Below are positions 13,430-24,741 of a DNA stretch of 64,000 bases, in pieces. This stretch comes from Reticulitermes speratus (lineage: Eukaryota > Arthropoda > Insecta > Blattodea > Rhinotermitidae): NCBI GenBank assembly GCA_021186555.1, contig JAJKFL010000006.1, positions 1,460,501 to 1,524,500 on the forward strand, read 5' to 3'. Numbering within the stretch: the first letter of the stretch is position 1; the number at the start of each line of letters is the position of its first letter. The translations under genes and the position numbers were made by a program. The notes under the pieces are model-generated. The model ran no database searches. It was not told where the DNA came from and worked only from the letters and a program-made list of their open reading frames with translations.

Positions 13430-13969
13430 AGCCGGGATTAGACGGCGCGTGGCTCGTCCAGTGACGTGACGTCACTTGCTCGGCCAACAGATCGGAACAG
13501 AAAAGACAATCTGGCTACACGACGCGGCGCAGCTCGGCAAATGGCGGACCAGCGGCCTTGCTCGGGTAGGTTCGGCTCGGCTTGTGGAATAAGTCGTGTT
13601 GTTCTATGAACTTACAAATGTCCTCGTTTGACCACTCCATTCTAGCCAATACCAATTGTGGGACAGAAACGTTCACTCTTCGCGCACCCCGACAGCAGAA
13701 AACAAAGACCAGACCTAAGTGTATACAGGTTGGACGAGACTGGCTTGGCGCGTAGACTGCAAGCCCCGTGTAGCCGCAACAGCTGCCCGCGCCGAGTCCC
13801 TTTGAGGATCGTGAAAAAACCGCTTCTGAGGCAATCCACGAGCCTCGCTCCACCAATCACACTCCGCGCCGCGCCAGGCCGGTTACACGGCGCGTTTGAA
13901 TACGATTCTTTGTCATGACGTCAGTTATGACGTAAAACGAGCTGAGCCACGCGCCGTCTAATCCCGGCT
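13430..13969 (-). mobile_element. PIF/Harbinger-like MITE, 540 bp
   Basis: Terminal inverted repeats AGCCGGGATTAGACGGCGCG (left 13430, right ending 13969) are flanked by TTA on both sides (13427-13429 and 13970-13972), the 3-bp target duplication of PIF/Harbinger elements. A minus-strand internal frame includes MEWSNEDICKFIEQHDLF, which resembles the start of a MADF domain of the Harbinger accessory protein, so this looks like an internal deletion derivative. Confidence 0.82.
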
Positions 13970-13972
13970 TTA

Positions 13973-15728
13973 CACGTCAAGCGAACGGCAGCCCGGTGAC
14001 TGCGGCAATTAGCGCTAAATCAGTCAATTACAATAACCCGTCTACCCGGTCCAATTAACAGACTAGCAAAACTTCAAAACAGTCTGCCGACTTTCACGAT
14101 TAAATTAAATTCCCCCCACTTCCCGTAGTTTCATGTTTCTGCTGCCGCGTCCGTGAACAGAGCAGCAGCAACAGAGAAGACAACAGAAGAGCGACGCCTC
14201 GCGTCTGATTTACACGAGAAGGAAGAAGAAGAAGCCACGACGCCACGCCGTTGTGCATTCATAAATCCTGTTGCCGCCAACAAGCAAGCGGTAACGCAGT
14301 GCAAGGTAGAGCTGTGTGTCCTGCACGCAAGAGTGGCCTACGGAACACAGCAAGGTATGACAAAGTGATGGCGCACTGTAGCGCCGGAGATGAGACCTTG
14401 GTCAGGTACGGGTGTCTGTCTGTCTGTCGTTGATTTGGCGACGATGCAAGTAGCTTACACTGTGTCATCGCAAGACAGCTGTAAAGCGTGTGTCAAATGG
14501 GCGGTCCGTCTTACACAGTGAAGGTTCGCTGAAGTCTGGCATGACATATGTCACCCAATAACACAGAGTGGAGACAGATTGCGACGAAGCACTTCGTCAA
14601 GCGAGATACCTAGGCCGACAGTAACAAGGGCCTGGGAACCCCAACATGACAACATTCGTCTAACAACTTATATGTAGTTTTCAGGCGTTGCTTACAGACT
14701 AAAAGAGGACGCCATTTGTGGAGACAATATCCTTCCGTCTGTGACGTAGTATCAGCGACTAAACCGTTTTTCCGCTTTTCACGAAATTCCGTAAAGGAAC
14801 TATTTATAAAAACTTGTCTGCAAAAGTCGAGTTTCGTGAAACTCGGCACAGAGTCACACTTCACTTAAGCGGGTGAATGAAGTTCTGTTCGTTAGACAAT
14901 CTCCACGTGACGTCAGTTTCATAACAATCGGCGCAACAAAGGTGGGCGGGTCCCTGAATCGGCACGGGCGAATTAGAAGGCACCGGAAGGCGGGATTGTA
15001 CGGACTGAGCTATCCCGACTCATGGGAGACAGGAATGCCAAAGGAACGTCATTCACACAGGTCTAGCATTAAATTCGAACCAAGGACCACCACTCCCCCA
15101 GAGCACAACGTACCGCTGCACGTTGTACCTCCACGTCTCCACTTTATTTTCGGCATTAAACAGCGACGCAGCAGGACTGTGGCCGGCTGCGCTGCGCTGC
15201 ACTGCGGCTAATTCAGCCGTCAAACATATTCACACCGTCGCTGCTCAAACGTTACCTCGGTGGCTGAGACGCACACAGGAGAAATTAAATGCATGACTTT
15301 CAGAACAGTGTCGTCCTTCTGCATCTTGTTCTTGTAATTACGCAAAATAAACTAACGCGACTTTCAAACGACAGTTCCGCCACGTTTAATCAAGTATTTA
15401 CAAATGTACCCCCTCTCCATCCACCCGCAATACATTTGTCTCCCTGTGAGTCTCCAGACATGTTTAATTTCCCGCCAACGTGATGCTAAACAAAACAAAA
15501 ACACGGTACATACGTATGACTGTTTTGGGTGTGTCTGTACACGCACAGACTGTACCAGAGCGTTCTTTAGCTTCAAAACACAGCGCGGTTTGCCACACGC
15601 GGAATGCAATTTCATTTGCCGCCACCAGCAAAGTGCGGTCACAAAGCTCACAGCGGCTCGACGGCACTGCGTGGAGATCCTTGTGTACATCGTTGTGCTT
15701 TTGTGGAAGAAGACCTTTTTGAGTGTGG
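13973..15728. other. Unique DNA, no gene supported
   Basis: Several 60-127 codon frames on both strands, none with recognisable motifs. Around 14990-15030 a GGACTGAGCTATCCCG block may be a worn SINE head on the minus strand. Confidence 0.5.
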
Positions 15729-15734
15729 TAAAGG

Positions 15735-16048
15735 TAAAGGTAAAGGTAAAGGTAAAGGTAAAGGTAAAGGTAAAGTTCTCCCTATAACAGGCGATGAAGG
15801 CCCAGAGGGGGAGTAGAGGTATAGCTCTGCTCTTTCTTTAACCTCGGCGCTAGATGGGGGTGGGTGGTCAACGCCACGCTCCGGCCACTTTACCCCCGGG
15901 AATGAACCGCTACCCATTGTACAGGAGGATGGGTAGGCCCCAGGGCCGGTCTGGACGGGTGCTGAAAATCTCGCCCCCACCGGGATTCGATCCCCGGACC
16001 GTCCAGCTCGTAGCGAGTCGCTATACCGACTGAGCTAACGCGGCCCAT
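15735..16048 (-). mobile_element. tRNA-derived SINE, family A, with (TTTACC)n tail
   Basis: Read on the minus strand, the head has an A box (TTAGCTCAGTCGGTATAGCG) and a B box (GGGGATCGAATCCC), followed by a family-specific body and a (CTTTACC)n tail (GGTAAA repeats at 15729-15775 on plus). Best preserved copy of a family with about eight members in the window. Confidence 0.88.
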
Positions 16049-16615
16049 TTCAGTTCAGTGTACTGCCCTTACACTCTTCTCGCCTTATTTAAAGAAGGCG
16101 CTCAGCACGGTTTACTTCGGCCAGCAGACACGTGTCACATCTAACAAACACGTGGTTCATTGCACGTCGACGTTTTGTAAGTCAAGACGGCCGACGGAAT
16201 GTGACCAACGACAGTTGTCAGATAAAATAATGACCCTATACATAACATTAGAACCGAAAAAATGTATGCACATTTCGGCCTTCTAGTTTTCAACATGCAG
16301 TCTCTTGGCCGTGTTGCCAAAACGACACGCACGCCTGACGACAGTGTGGCCGTACGAAAACGCGTGGCGCGCATTATATATATGTACACATTAATACAGC
16401 TGTAACTGTCACATGCCGTACAGACTTAGACACGAAGTAAAAGTAAAAAATGCCGCACAATACTCACGTAACACCACGTGACTCACAAGCATTTCAAAAC
16501 AGCCCGACTCATGTAGCAGTCACGTCCATCTGGCATCAGAGCCGAAACTTAGACATTCTTTTATAAATGCTTTAATTTTTTAAATTCCGTAAGACGTCGG
16601 GCAATTCCGATATTC
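16049..16615. other. Unique DNA before the 36-bp array
   Basis: No coding signal. Contains CGCGCATTATATATATGTA (about 16370) and a GTCGGGCAATTCCGATATTC block next to the array start. Confidence 0.5.
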
Positions 16616-18741
16616 GGTCATACGATCCACACTAAAGACAACTTAAATTGAGGTCATATGATCCACACTAAAGACAACTTAAATTGAGATCATATGATCC
16701 ACACTAAAGACAACTTAAATTCAGGTCATATGATCCACACTAAAGACAACTTAAATTGAGGTCATATGATCCACAATAAAGACAACTTAAATTGAGATCA
16801 TATGATCCACACTAAAGACAACTTAAATTCAGGTCATATGATCCACAATAAAGACAACTTAAATTCAGGTCATATGATCCACAATAAAGACAACTTCAAT
16901 TGAGGTCATATGATCCACAATAAAGACAACTTAAATTGAGATCATATGATCCACAATAAAGACAACTTAAATTGAGGTCATATGATCCACACTAAAGACA
17001 ACGTAAATTGAGGTCATATGATCCACAATAAAGACAACTTAAATTCAGGTCATATGATCCACACTAAAGACAACTTAAATTCAGGTCATATGATCCACAC
17101 TAAAGACAACTTAAATTGAGGTCATATGATCCACAATAAAGACAACTTCAATTGAGGTCATATGATCCACAATAAAGACAACTTAAATTGAGATCATATG
17201 ATCCACAATAAAGACAACTTAAATTCAGGTCATATGATCCACACTAAAGACAACTTAAATTCAGGTCATATGATCCACACTAAAGACAACTTAAATTGAG
17301 GTCATATGATCCACAATAAAGACAACTTCAATTGAGGTCATATGATCCACAATAAAGACAACTTAAATTGAGATCATATGATCCACAATAAAGACAACTT
17401 AAATTCAGGTCATATGATCCACAATAAAGACAACTTAAATTCAGGTCATATGATCCACAATAAAGACAACTTAAATTCAGGTCATATGATCCACAATAAA
17501 GACAACTTAAATTCAGGTCATATGATCCACAATAAAGACAACTTAAATTGAGATCATATGATCCACAATAAAGACAACTTAAATTGAGGTCATATGATCC
17601 ACAATAAAGACAACGTAAATTGAGGTCATATGATCCACAATAAAGACAACTTCAATTCAGGTCATATGATCCACACTAAAGACAACTTAAATTCAGGTCA
17701 TATGATCCACACTAAAGACAACTTAAATTGAGGTCATATGATCCACAATAAAGACAACTTCAATTGAGGTCATATGATCCACAATAAAGACAACTTCAAT
17801 TGAGATCATATGATCCACAATAAAGACAACTTAAATTCAGGTCATATGATCCACAATAAAGACAACTTAAATTCAGGTCATATGATCCACACTAAAGACA
17901 ACTTAAATTCAGGTCATATGATCCACACTAAAGACAACTTAAATTGAGGTCATATGATCCACAATAAAGACAACTTCAATTGAGGTCATATGATCCACAA
18001 TAAAGACAACTTAAATTGAGATCATATGATCCACAATAAAGACAACTTAAATTCAGGTCATATGATCCACAATAAAGACAACTTAAATTCAGGTCATATG
18101 ATCCACAATAAAGACAACTTAAATTCAGGTCATATGATCCACATAAAGACAACTTAAATTCAGGTCATATGATCCACAATAAAGACAACTTAAATTGAGG
18201 TCATATGATCCACAATAAAGACAACTTAAATTGAGGTCATATGATCCACAATAAAGACAACTTAAATTGAGATCATATGATCCACAATAAAGACAACTTA
18301 AATTCAGGTCATATGATCCACAATAAAGACAACTTAAATTCAGGTCATATGATCCACAATAAAGACAACTTCAATTGAGATCATATGATCCACAATAAAG
18401 ACAACTTAAATTCAGGTCATATGATCCACAATAAAGACAACTTAAATTCAGGTCATATGATCCACAATAAAGACAACTTCAATTGAGGTCATATGATCCA
18501 CAATAAAGACAACTTAAATTGAGATCATATGATCCACAATAAAGACAACTTAAATTCAGGTCATATGATCCACAATAAAGACAACTTAAATTCAGGTCAT
18601 ATGATCCACAATAAAGACAACTTAAATTGAGATCATATGATCCACACTAAAGACAACTTAAATTCAGGTCATATGATCCACACTAAAGACAACTTAAATT
18701 CAGGTCATATGATCCACAATAAAGACAAACTGAGGTCATAA
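16616..18741. repeat. 36-bp satellite array, about 59 copies
   Basis: Unit contains GGTCATATGATCCACAATAA and AGACAACTTAAATT. Variant sites (CACTAAAG/CACAATAAAG, TTGAGG/TTGAGA/TTCAGG, CTTAAA/CTTCAA) form blocks. 17101-17220 is repeated exactly at 17281-17400, a 180-bp period. Confidence 0.97.
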
Positions 18742-18848
18742 ATCGGCTTTTTATGCATCGTAAGCCATTAATCAAAAGCTATAAAAGGACCCAACACGTA
18801 AGGCACTGCACAAAGAGGTCCGGTAATAATTACGTATTGCACATTACG

Positions 18849-19165
18849 AATGGTGGTACAGTTGGTTGAGGCACTGCGCTACAAGCCGCAAGGTCGAGGG
18901 TTCGATTCACGATGGTGTCATTGGAATTTTTCATTGACAAAATACTTTCGGTCGCACTATGGTCCTGGGGTCGACTCAGCCTCTGATAGAAATGAGTACC
19001 AGGAATATTTCCTGGAGGGTAAAGGCGGCCGGTGCGTAGAGCCGACAACCTTACCACCTTCATGTGCCGATTGTCTAGAAATCTGTGAGCCTCAACGTCC
19101 TGGAACCCTAAGGGCCTGTCCTGGCCTGTAATGGGATGGCTTTGCTTTTTACATCAAGAAGGACG
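18849..19165 (+). mobile_element. tRNA-derived SINE, family B
   Basis: A different family from the others: A box GGTACAGTTGGTTGAGGCAC, B box GGTCGAGGGTTCGATTCACG, body with TATGGTCCTGGGGTCGACTC, AATATTTCCTGGAGGGTAAA and GGCCTGTCCTGGCCTGTAAT. It lies just after the 36-bp satellite array. Confidence 0.78.
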
Positions 19166-19669
19166 TTTGTTCTATTTGTTTGGCATTCCCTAAAGTATCG
19201 GCTCACGGAATGACTACAGATACTAAAGAACAGCTCACTTTGGCAATGTAGATGGCGAAAAGAAAGATAGGAATAAACAAACATAAAGAAGGCAGAAATA
19301 GTCGTAAAGTACAAATGAAACTCTGACTGCAGAGTGGTACAGATAAAAAGGCAGAAGGAAGGAGAAATGAATGGATACGTGAAGAAGCAGTGACACGAAC
19401 AGTGTGTATGTGTGTGTGTGTGTGTGTACAGACCGACTGCGCTAGTGGCTGGATGGAGAGAAGGGAAGCAGCACACAGCACGATACTCCCTATGAGATGG
19501 ATGCAGTGAGGAGACGAACCGGACAGAGCCAGCAGTCTCGTAATGCAGAGCCGCACCGTCCATATCATCCTCCTTCACTTTATCATGTAATACAAGTAGG
19601 TTCCAAAAGATAAGGGAACGAACACTACGATGTCTAGACTGTATTGACTTCGCTGTATCCATGACACGT
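19166..19669. other. Unique DNA, no gene supported
   Basis: A minus-strand frame of 193 codons (19108-19689) is low-complexity (Ser/Phe/His rich, reading through a TG run) and overlaps the SINE and mariner edges. Not called as a gene. Confidence 0.5.
19406..19428. repeat. (TG)n microsatellite
   Basis: Short TGTG run preceded by GTGTATGTG. Confidence 0.85.
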
Positions 19670-19936
19670 GTGTGGCAGATGGTACACATCGGACTGCCAC
19701 GTGGTCACCACCGACATTTAAGCATTTGTCGCACCGTGGCACCAAGGCCTGTGTCCCGGCAAAGGAAAAGAGATCAGTTTCAAGTGTTTGTAGGGAAACG
19801 TGACAGCTTGCTTCAAGTCGACGTCTGCTGCTAATCGCCTGCCAGCCAGGTGCTTCTTAACTGGTTCGAAGATATGTAAATCACTGGATGCGATATCGGG
19901 ACTGCAGGGAGGGTTGTCCGTGACCTCCCAACGCAT
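19670..19936 (-). pseudogene. mariner-like transposase C-terminal relic
   Basis: Minus-strand reading gives RWEVTDNPPCSPDIASSDLH, then IFEPVKKHLAGRRLAADVD. This is the mariner block around the third catalytic Asp (PPYSPDLAPSD in the family). After a frameshift near 19765 it continues ALVPRCDKCLNVGGDHV, the usual C-terminus. Upstream reading is full of stops. A decayed fragment. Confidence 0.8.
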
Positions 19937-20108
19937 CGCAGTAACCAGTCACAAGTCCGGCAGGGGATATGACGTCACTAATTACAGTGCACGTTTGTGC
20001 ACGGCGCGCAAGAACAACTTCAACTTCGTATGAACTGTTCGCTACCGTTGTCCGACTTCAACCAAAACTCGCCCACGACAAGTTTCACGGACAGATGAAG
20101 ACGTGTCG

Positions 20109-20760
20109 AGCGTCATGGCAGCACGTCTGCCTAGACAGTCGTAACACGTATACCGCCGTCACCTGTGCAGTCCCACTGCGAGCGTCATGGCAGCACGTCT
20201 GCCTAGACAGTCGTAACACGTATACCGCCGTCACCTGTACAGTCCCACTGCGAGCGTCATGGCAGCACGTCTGCCTAGACAGTCGTAACACGTATACCGC
20301 CGTCACCTGTACAGTCCCACTGCGAGCGTCATGGCAGCACGTCTGCCTAGACAGTCGTAACACGTATACCGCCGTCACCTGTACAGTCCCACTGCGAGCG
20401 TCATGGCAGCACGTCTGCCTAGACAGTCGTAACACGTATACCGCCGTCACCTGTACAGTCCCACTGCGAGCGTCATGGCAGCACGTCTGCCTAGACAGTC
20501 GTAACACGTATACCGCCGTCACCTGTGCAGTCCCACTGCGAGCGTCATGGCAGCACGTCTGCCTAGACAGTCGTAACACGTATACCGCCGTCACCTGTGC
20601 AGTCCCACTGCGAGCGTCATGGCAGCACGTCTGCCTAGACAGTCGTAACACGTATACCGCCGTCACCTGTGCAGTCCCACTGCGAGCGTCATGGCAGCAC
20701 GTCTGCCTAGACAGTCGTAACACGTATACCGCCGTCACCTGTGCAGTCCCACTGCGAGCG
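20109..20760. repeat. 72-bp minisatellite, 9 copies
   Basis: Unit contains AGCGTCATGGCAGCACGTCT and CGTATACCGCCGTCACCTGT. Only one site varies: CCTGTGCAG in copy 1 and copies 6-9, CCTGTACAG in copies 2-5. The 24-codon period keeps both strands open. Confidence 0.97.
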
Positions 20761-20966
20761 CAATTCTTTCCTGAGGATGGCCTGGGTTGTCCGAAACATG
20801 TCAGACGTTTCTGCGAGTGTTTAACGTTTTCACAGCGTTGTAATTAAAGGTGGTCAACTTGACCACTGAGAATGAAGGCAACACGCTCCTTCGAAACGTC
20901 GGGAACCAATAATCCAACGACTGCGTCACATCGTAGAAGACTTCATTCCTCGAATACAGTCTTGGT

Positions 20967-22855
20967 AACACGTGTATGTGTACAGCTGTGTAGCATATTG
21001 ATGTCAATATTAACACGTGCATGTGTACAGCTGTGTAGCATATTTGATGTCAATATTAACACGTGTATGTGTACAGCTGTGTAGCATATTTGATGTCAAT
21101 ATTAACACGTGTATGTGTACAGCTGTGTAGCATATTTGATGTCGATATTAACACGTGTATGTGTACAGCTGTGTAGCATATTTGATGTCGATATTAACAC
21201 GTGTATGTGTACAGCTGTGTAGCATATTTGATGTCAATATTAACACGTGTATGTGTACAGCTGTGTAGCATATTTGATGTCGATATTAACACGTGTATGT
21301 GTACAGCTGTGTAGCATATTTGATGTCGATATTAACACGTGTATGTGTACAGCTGTGTAGCATATCTGATGTCGATATTAACACGTGTATGTGTACAGCT
21401 GTGTAGCATATTTGATGTCAATATTAACACGTGTATGTGTACAGCTGTGTAGCATATTTGATGTCAATATTAACACGTGTATGTGTACAGCTGTGTAGCA
21501 TATTTGATGTCAATATTAACACGTGTATGTGTACAGCTGTGTAGCATATTTGATGTCAATATTAACACGTGTATGTGTACAGCTGTGTAGCATATTTGAT
21601 GTCAATATTAACACGTGTATGTGTACAGCTGTGTAGCATATTTGATGTCAATATTAACACGTGTATGTGTACAGCTGTGTAGCATATTTGATGTCAATAT
21701 TAACACGTGTATGTGTACAGCTGTGTAGCATATTTGATGTCAATATTAACACGTGTATGTGTACAGATGTGTAGCATATTTGATGTCAATATTAACACGT
21801 GTATGTGTACAGCTGTGTAGCATATTTGATGTCAATATTAACACGTGTATGTGTACAGCTGTGTAGCATATTTGATGTCAATATTAACACGTGTATGTGT
21901 ACAGCTGTGTAGCATATTTGATGTCAATATTAACACGTGTATGTGTACAGCTGTGTAGCATATTTGATGTCAATATTAACACGTGTATGTGTACAGCTGT
22001 GTAGCATATTTGATGTCAATATTAACACGTGTATGTGTACAGCTGTGTAGCATATTTGATGTCGATATTAACACGTGTATGTGTACAGCTGTGTAGCATA
22101 TTTGATGTCGATATTAACACGTGTATGTGTACAGCTGTGTAGCATATTTGATGTCAATATTAACACGTGTATGTGTACAGCTGTGTAGCATATTTGATGT
22201 CAATATTAACACGTGTATGTGTACAGCTGTGTAGCATATTTGATGTCAATATTAACACGTGTATGTGTACAGCTGTGTAGCATATTTGATGTCGATATTA
22301 ACACGTGTATGTGTACAGCTGTGTAGCATATTTGATGTCGATATTAACACGTGTATGTGTACAGCTGTGTAGCATATTTGATGTCAATATTAACACGTGT
22401 ATGTGTACAGCTGTGTAGCATATTTGATGTCAATATTAACACGTGTATGTGTACAGCTGTGTAGCATATTTGATGTCGATATTAACACGTGTATGTGTAC
22501 AGCTGTGTAGCATATTTGATGTCAATATTAACACGTGTATGTGTACAGCTGTGTAGCATATTTGATGTCAATATTAACACGTGTATGTGTACAGCTGTGT
22601 AGCCTATTTGATGTCAATATTAACACGTGTATGTGTACAGCTGTGTAGCATATTTGATGTCAATATTAACACGTGTATGTGTACAGCTGTGTAGCATATT
22701 TGATGTCAATATTAACACGTGTATGTGTACAGCTGTGTAGCATATTTGATGTCAATATTAACACGTGTATGTGTACAGCTGTGTAGCCTATTTGACGTCA
22801 ATATTAACACGTGTATGTGTACAGCTGTGTAGCATATTTGATGTCAATATTAACA
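20967..22855. repeat. 46-bp minisatellite, about 41 copies
   Basis: Unit contains ACACGTGTATGTGTACAGCT and GTGTAGCATATTTGATGTC. The main variant is CAATATT versus CGATATT, in blocks. Confidence 0.97.
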
Positions 22856-23439
22856 GATGACAAAGCTTGTGAGAAAGATAGAATTGTTATGGTAGGCAAT
22901 AAACATTAATCCCAAACATCCAAAACAAATTCTAAAATGAATGATAAGCGAAGGGCTATTTGTGCCTGCCATAACAAATTATCTCAGGTCAAATACACAG
23001 CATCAATATCACAGAGTTTTGTTGGGAGCTGATATCAAGCGACATAATTGCACCGAGCGCATTATTTGGCGGACAACGCCTAATTCTGATGAATAGGGTG
23101 GTGGCTGCATTGCAGCTCAAAAAATGGGAGCACTGTGTGTTGATAATTCATCAAGATCAGTTACACATGACTCACGCAATGGATAACGGAGGCAGCACTT
23201 GAACGCCCCGTGCTAACTGTGGGAAAACACAACGCCCATTAGATTATTAAATGACACTATATCAAGTTTTGGCAAAGAACAAACTTGTACTTTCTTTCCA
23301 CGGTAACAACAGTGCTTCCGAAATCAAGGTCTCAAGTGAAACAAGACAGTGTGAGCACTTTAACAAGGCACACGACAGCAGTAGTTCAAGTGCCTGATGT
23401 TCGAGATGTTTCGACCGATACAATAGTCACGAACATCCA
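22856..23439. other. Unique DNA, nothing recognised
   Basis: AT-rich, no repeats and no coding signal between the 46-bp array and dispersed repeat family C. Confidence 0.5.
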
Positions 23440-23990
23440 AATCACGAATACGAACACACTTCCAAAGTAAAATGCCTATTCTGGTCCAAGAACTTATAAA
23501 ATAGCAGCACCACAAAAATAGAATAACATGGAAAAGCATAAAAACATGCAAGATTATTTTAATAAAATAGAAAAAAACTGTGAGCATAAAACACAGTACA
23601 CGTCTGAAGGACACCACCATTCGATAAAACACAGTACACGTCTGAAGGACACCACCATTCGATAAAACACAGTACACGTCTGAAGGACACCACCATTCGA
23701 TAAAACACAGTACACGTCTGAAGGACACCAACATTCGATAAAACACAGTACACGTCTGAAGGACACCACCATTCGATAAAACACAACAGCAGTCAGCCTC
23801 ACCTAATGAAAGACACAGCTTCACTGAACTGACAGTGATGTGTGCAACAGTAGAAGAAGCGTGCAAGTCGACGCGCTAGCCACGTGGTCTCATTACGATT
23901 CTTCAAAACCGGTCACGAAAGGTAGAATGGTACTAAAATGGGCCATTACGAAAAGTCGGAATCCCAAACATCGAGGTTCACGGACTTCGA
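23440..23990. repeat. Dispersed repeat family C, copy 2
   Basis: Blocks ATTATTTTAATAAAATAG, GAGCATAAA, CCTCACCTAATGAAAGACAC, CACGTGGTCTCATTACG, ACCGGTCACGAAAGGT and ATCGAGGTTCACGGACTTCG. A 38-bp minisatellite occupies its centre. Confidence 0.6.
23585..23784. repeat. 38-bp minisatellite, about 5 copies
   Basis: Unit contains AACACAGTACACGTCTGAAG and GACACCACCATTCGAT. It lies inside a dispersed repeat copy (23440-23990). Confidence 0.95.
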
Positions 23991-24082
23991 TACTCTACTG
24001 TGTGTATGTGTAGACACAGTAGAGTATTATTTACCGGCATGGCACCGCACAATGATCGCATTATGCATTAAAGGTATCCTAG

Positions 24083-24275
24083 CAGAGTCAAGGAGGAGAG
24101 GAACATCCTACATGCAATAAAAAGAAGAAAGGCTAACTGGATTGGTCACATCTTGCGTAGAAACTGCCTTCTGAAACACGTGATTGAAGGAAAGTTAGAA
24201 GGAAGGATAGAATTGACGGGAAGACGAGGCAGAAGACGTAAGCAGCTACTGGATGACCTTAAGGAAAAGAGGAGA
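24083..24275 (+). pseudogene. Truncated non-LTR retrotransposon, C-terminal RT region
   Basis: One frame reads RVKEERNILHAIKRRKANWI, GHILRRNCLLKHVIEGKLEG and then GRRGRRRKQLLDDLKEKR. This is the basic C-terminal tail common to insect non-LTR RT polyproteins. It stops abruptly where the CR1/L2-like element begins, so the two are adjacent or nested fragments of different families. Confidence 0.75.
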
Positions 24276-24277
24276 TC

Positions 24278-24696
24278 AAACTGAACAGCTACGCAGAGTG
24301 ATAGATAAGAGGGATGTAGGTTGTCCAGAAACTGTTATTATTCACGTAGGTACAAATGACTTGAAAACAACGCGAAATCTGGATTTTGTAATGGGAGAAG
24401 TGTATACGCTTATGGCTAAGGTTAAGGATAAATGTCCGAACTGCAGACTTGTCCTGAGTGGAGTGCTGCGACGTAGAGATGTATCATGGCGGCGTATTGG
24501 TGCTCTTAATGATAGATTCGACTGGATAGCAAACGCCCTCGGAATTACATTCGTTGATCCGAACAGCTGGATACAGGATGGGGATTTTGCTGGAGATGGG
24601 CTGCATCTGAACGGAAGAGGAAAGAAACGACTGGGACAACTGTACGCTAGGGTTAGTGGACTTGATGGCGGAGGATCTTCACGGAGGAAGGAATGA
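24278..24696 (+). CDS. LINE ORF1 remnant: SGNH/GDSL esterase domain
   Basis: About 139 codons of an SGNH hydrolase fold, with block III VIIHVGTNDL and the C-terminal catalytic Asp/His block DGLHLNGRGKKRL. CR1-like elements carry such an esterase in ORF1, possibly aiding membrane or lipid interaction. The N-terminal block with the catalytic Ser is missing because the element is truncated at about 24278, where an unrelated LINE fragment abuts. The frame ends in TGA at 24694-24696, and ORF2 continues in the same frame. Confidence 0.82.
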
Positions 24697-24741
24697 CATA
24701 CTTCGGTGGATGGAACTCGCAGAACGAGGACAACCAGGGAA

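Noticed and set aside
14980..15030. SINE head on the minus strand (GGACTGAGCTATCCCG)
   Set aside because: Only one box-like block is recognisable and no body follows. Too weak to annotate.
16616..18741. CRISPR-like array (regular short repeats)
   Set aside because: There are no unique spacers between repeats. Units are head-to-tail and the genome is eukaryotic.
19108..19689. 193-codon minus-strand frame with a His/Thr run
   Set aside because: Reads through a TG microsatellite and transposon edges, with low-complexity composition and no domain.
19969..20847. 292-codon plus and 217-codon minus frames over the 72-bp array
   Set aside because: 24-codon period keeps both strands open. No protein features.
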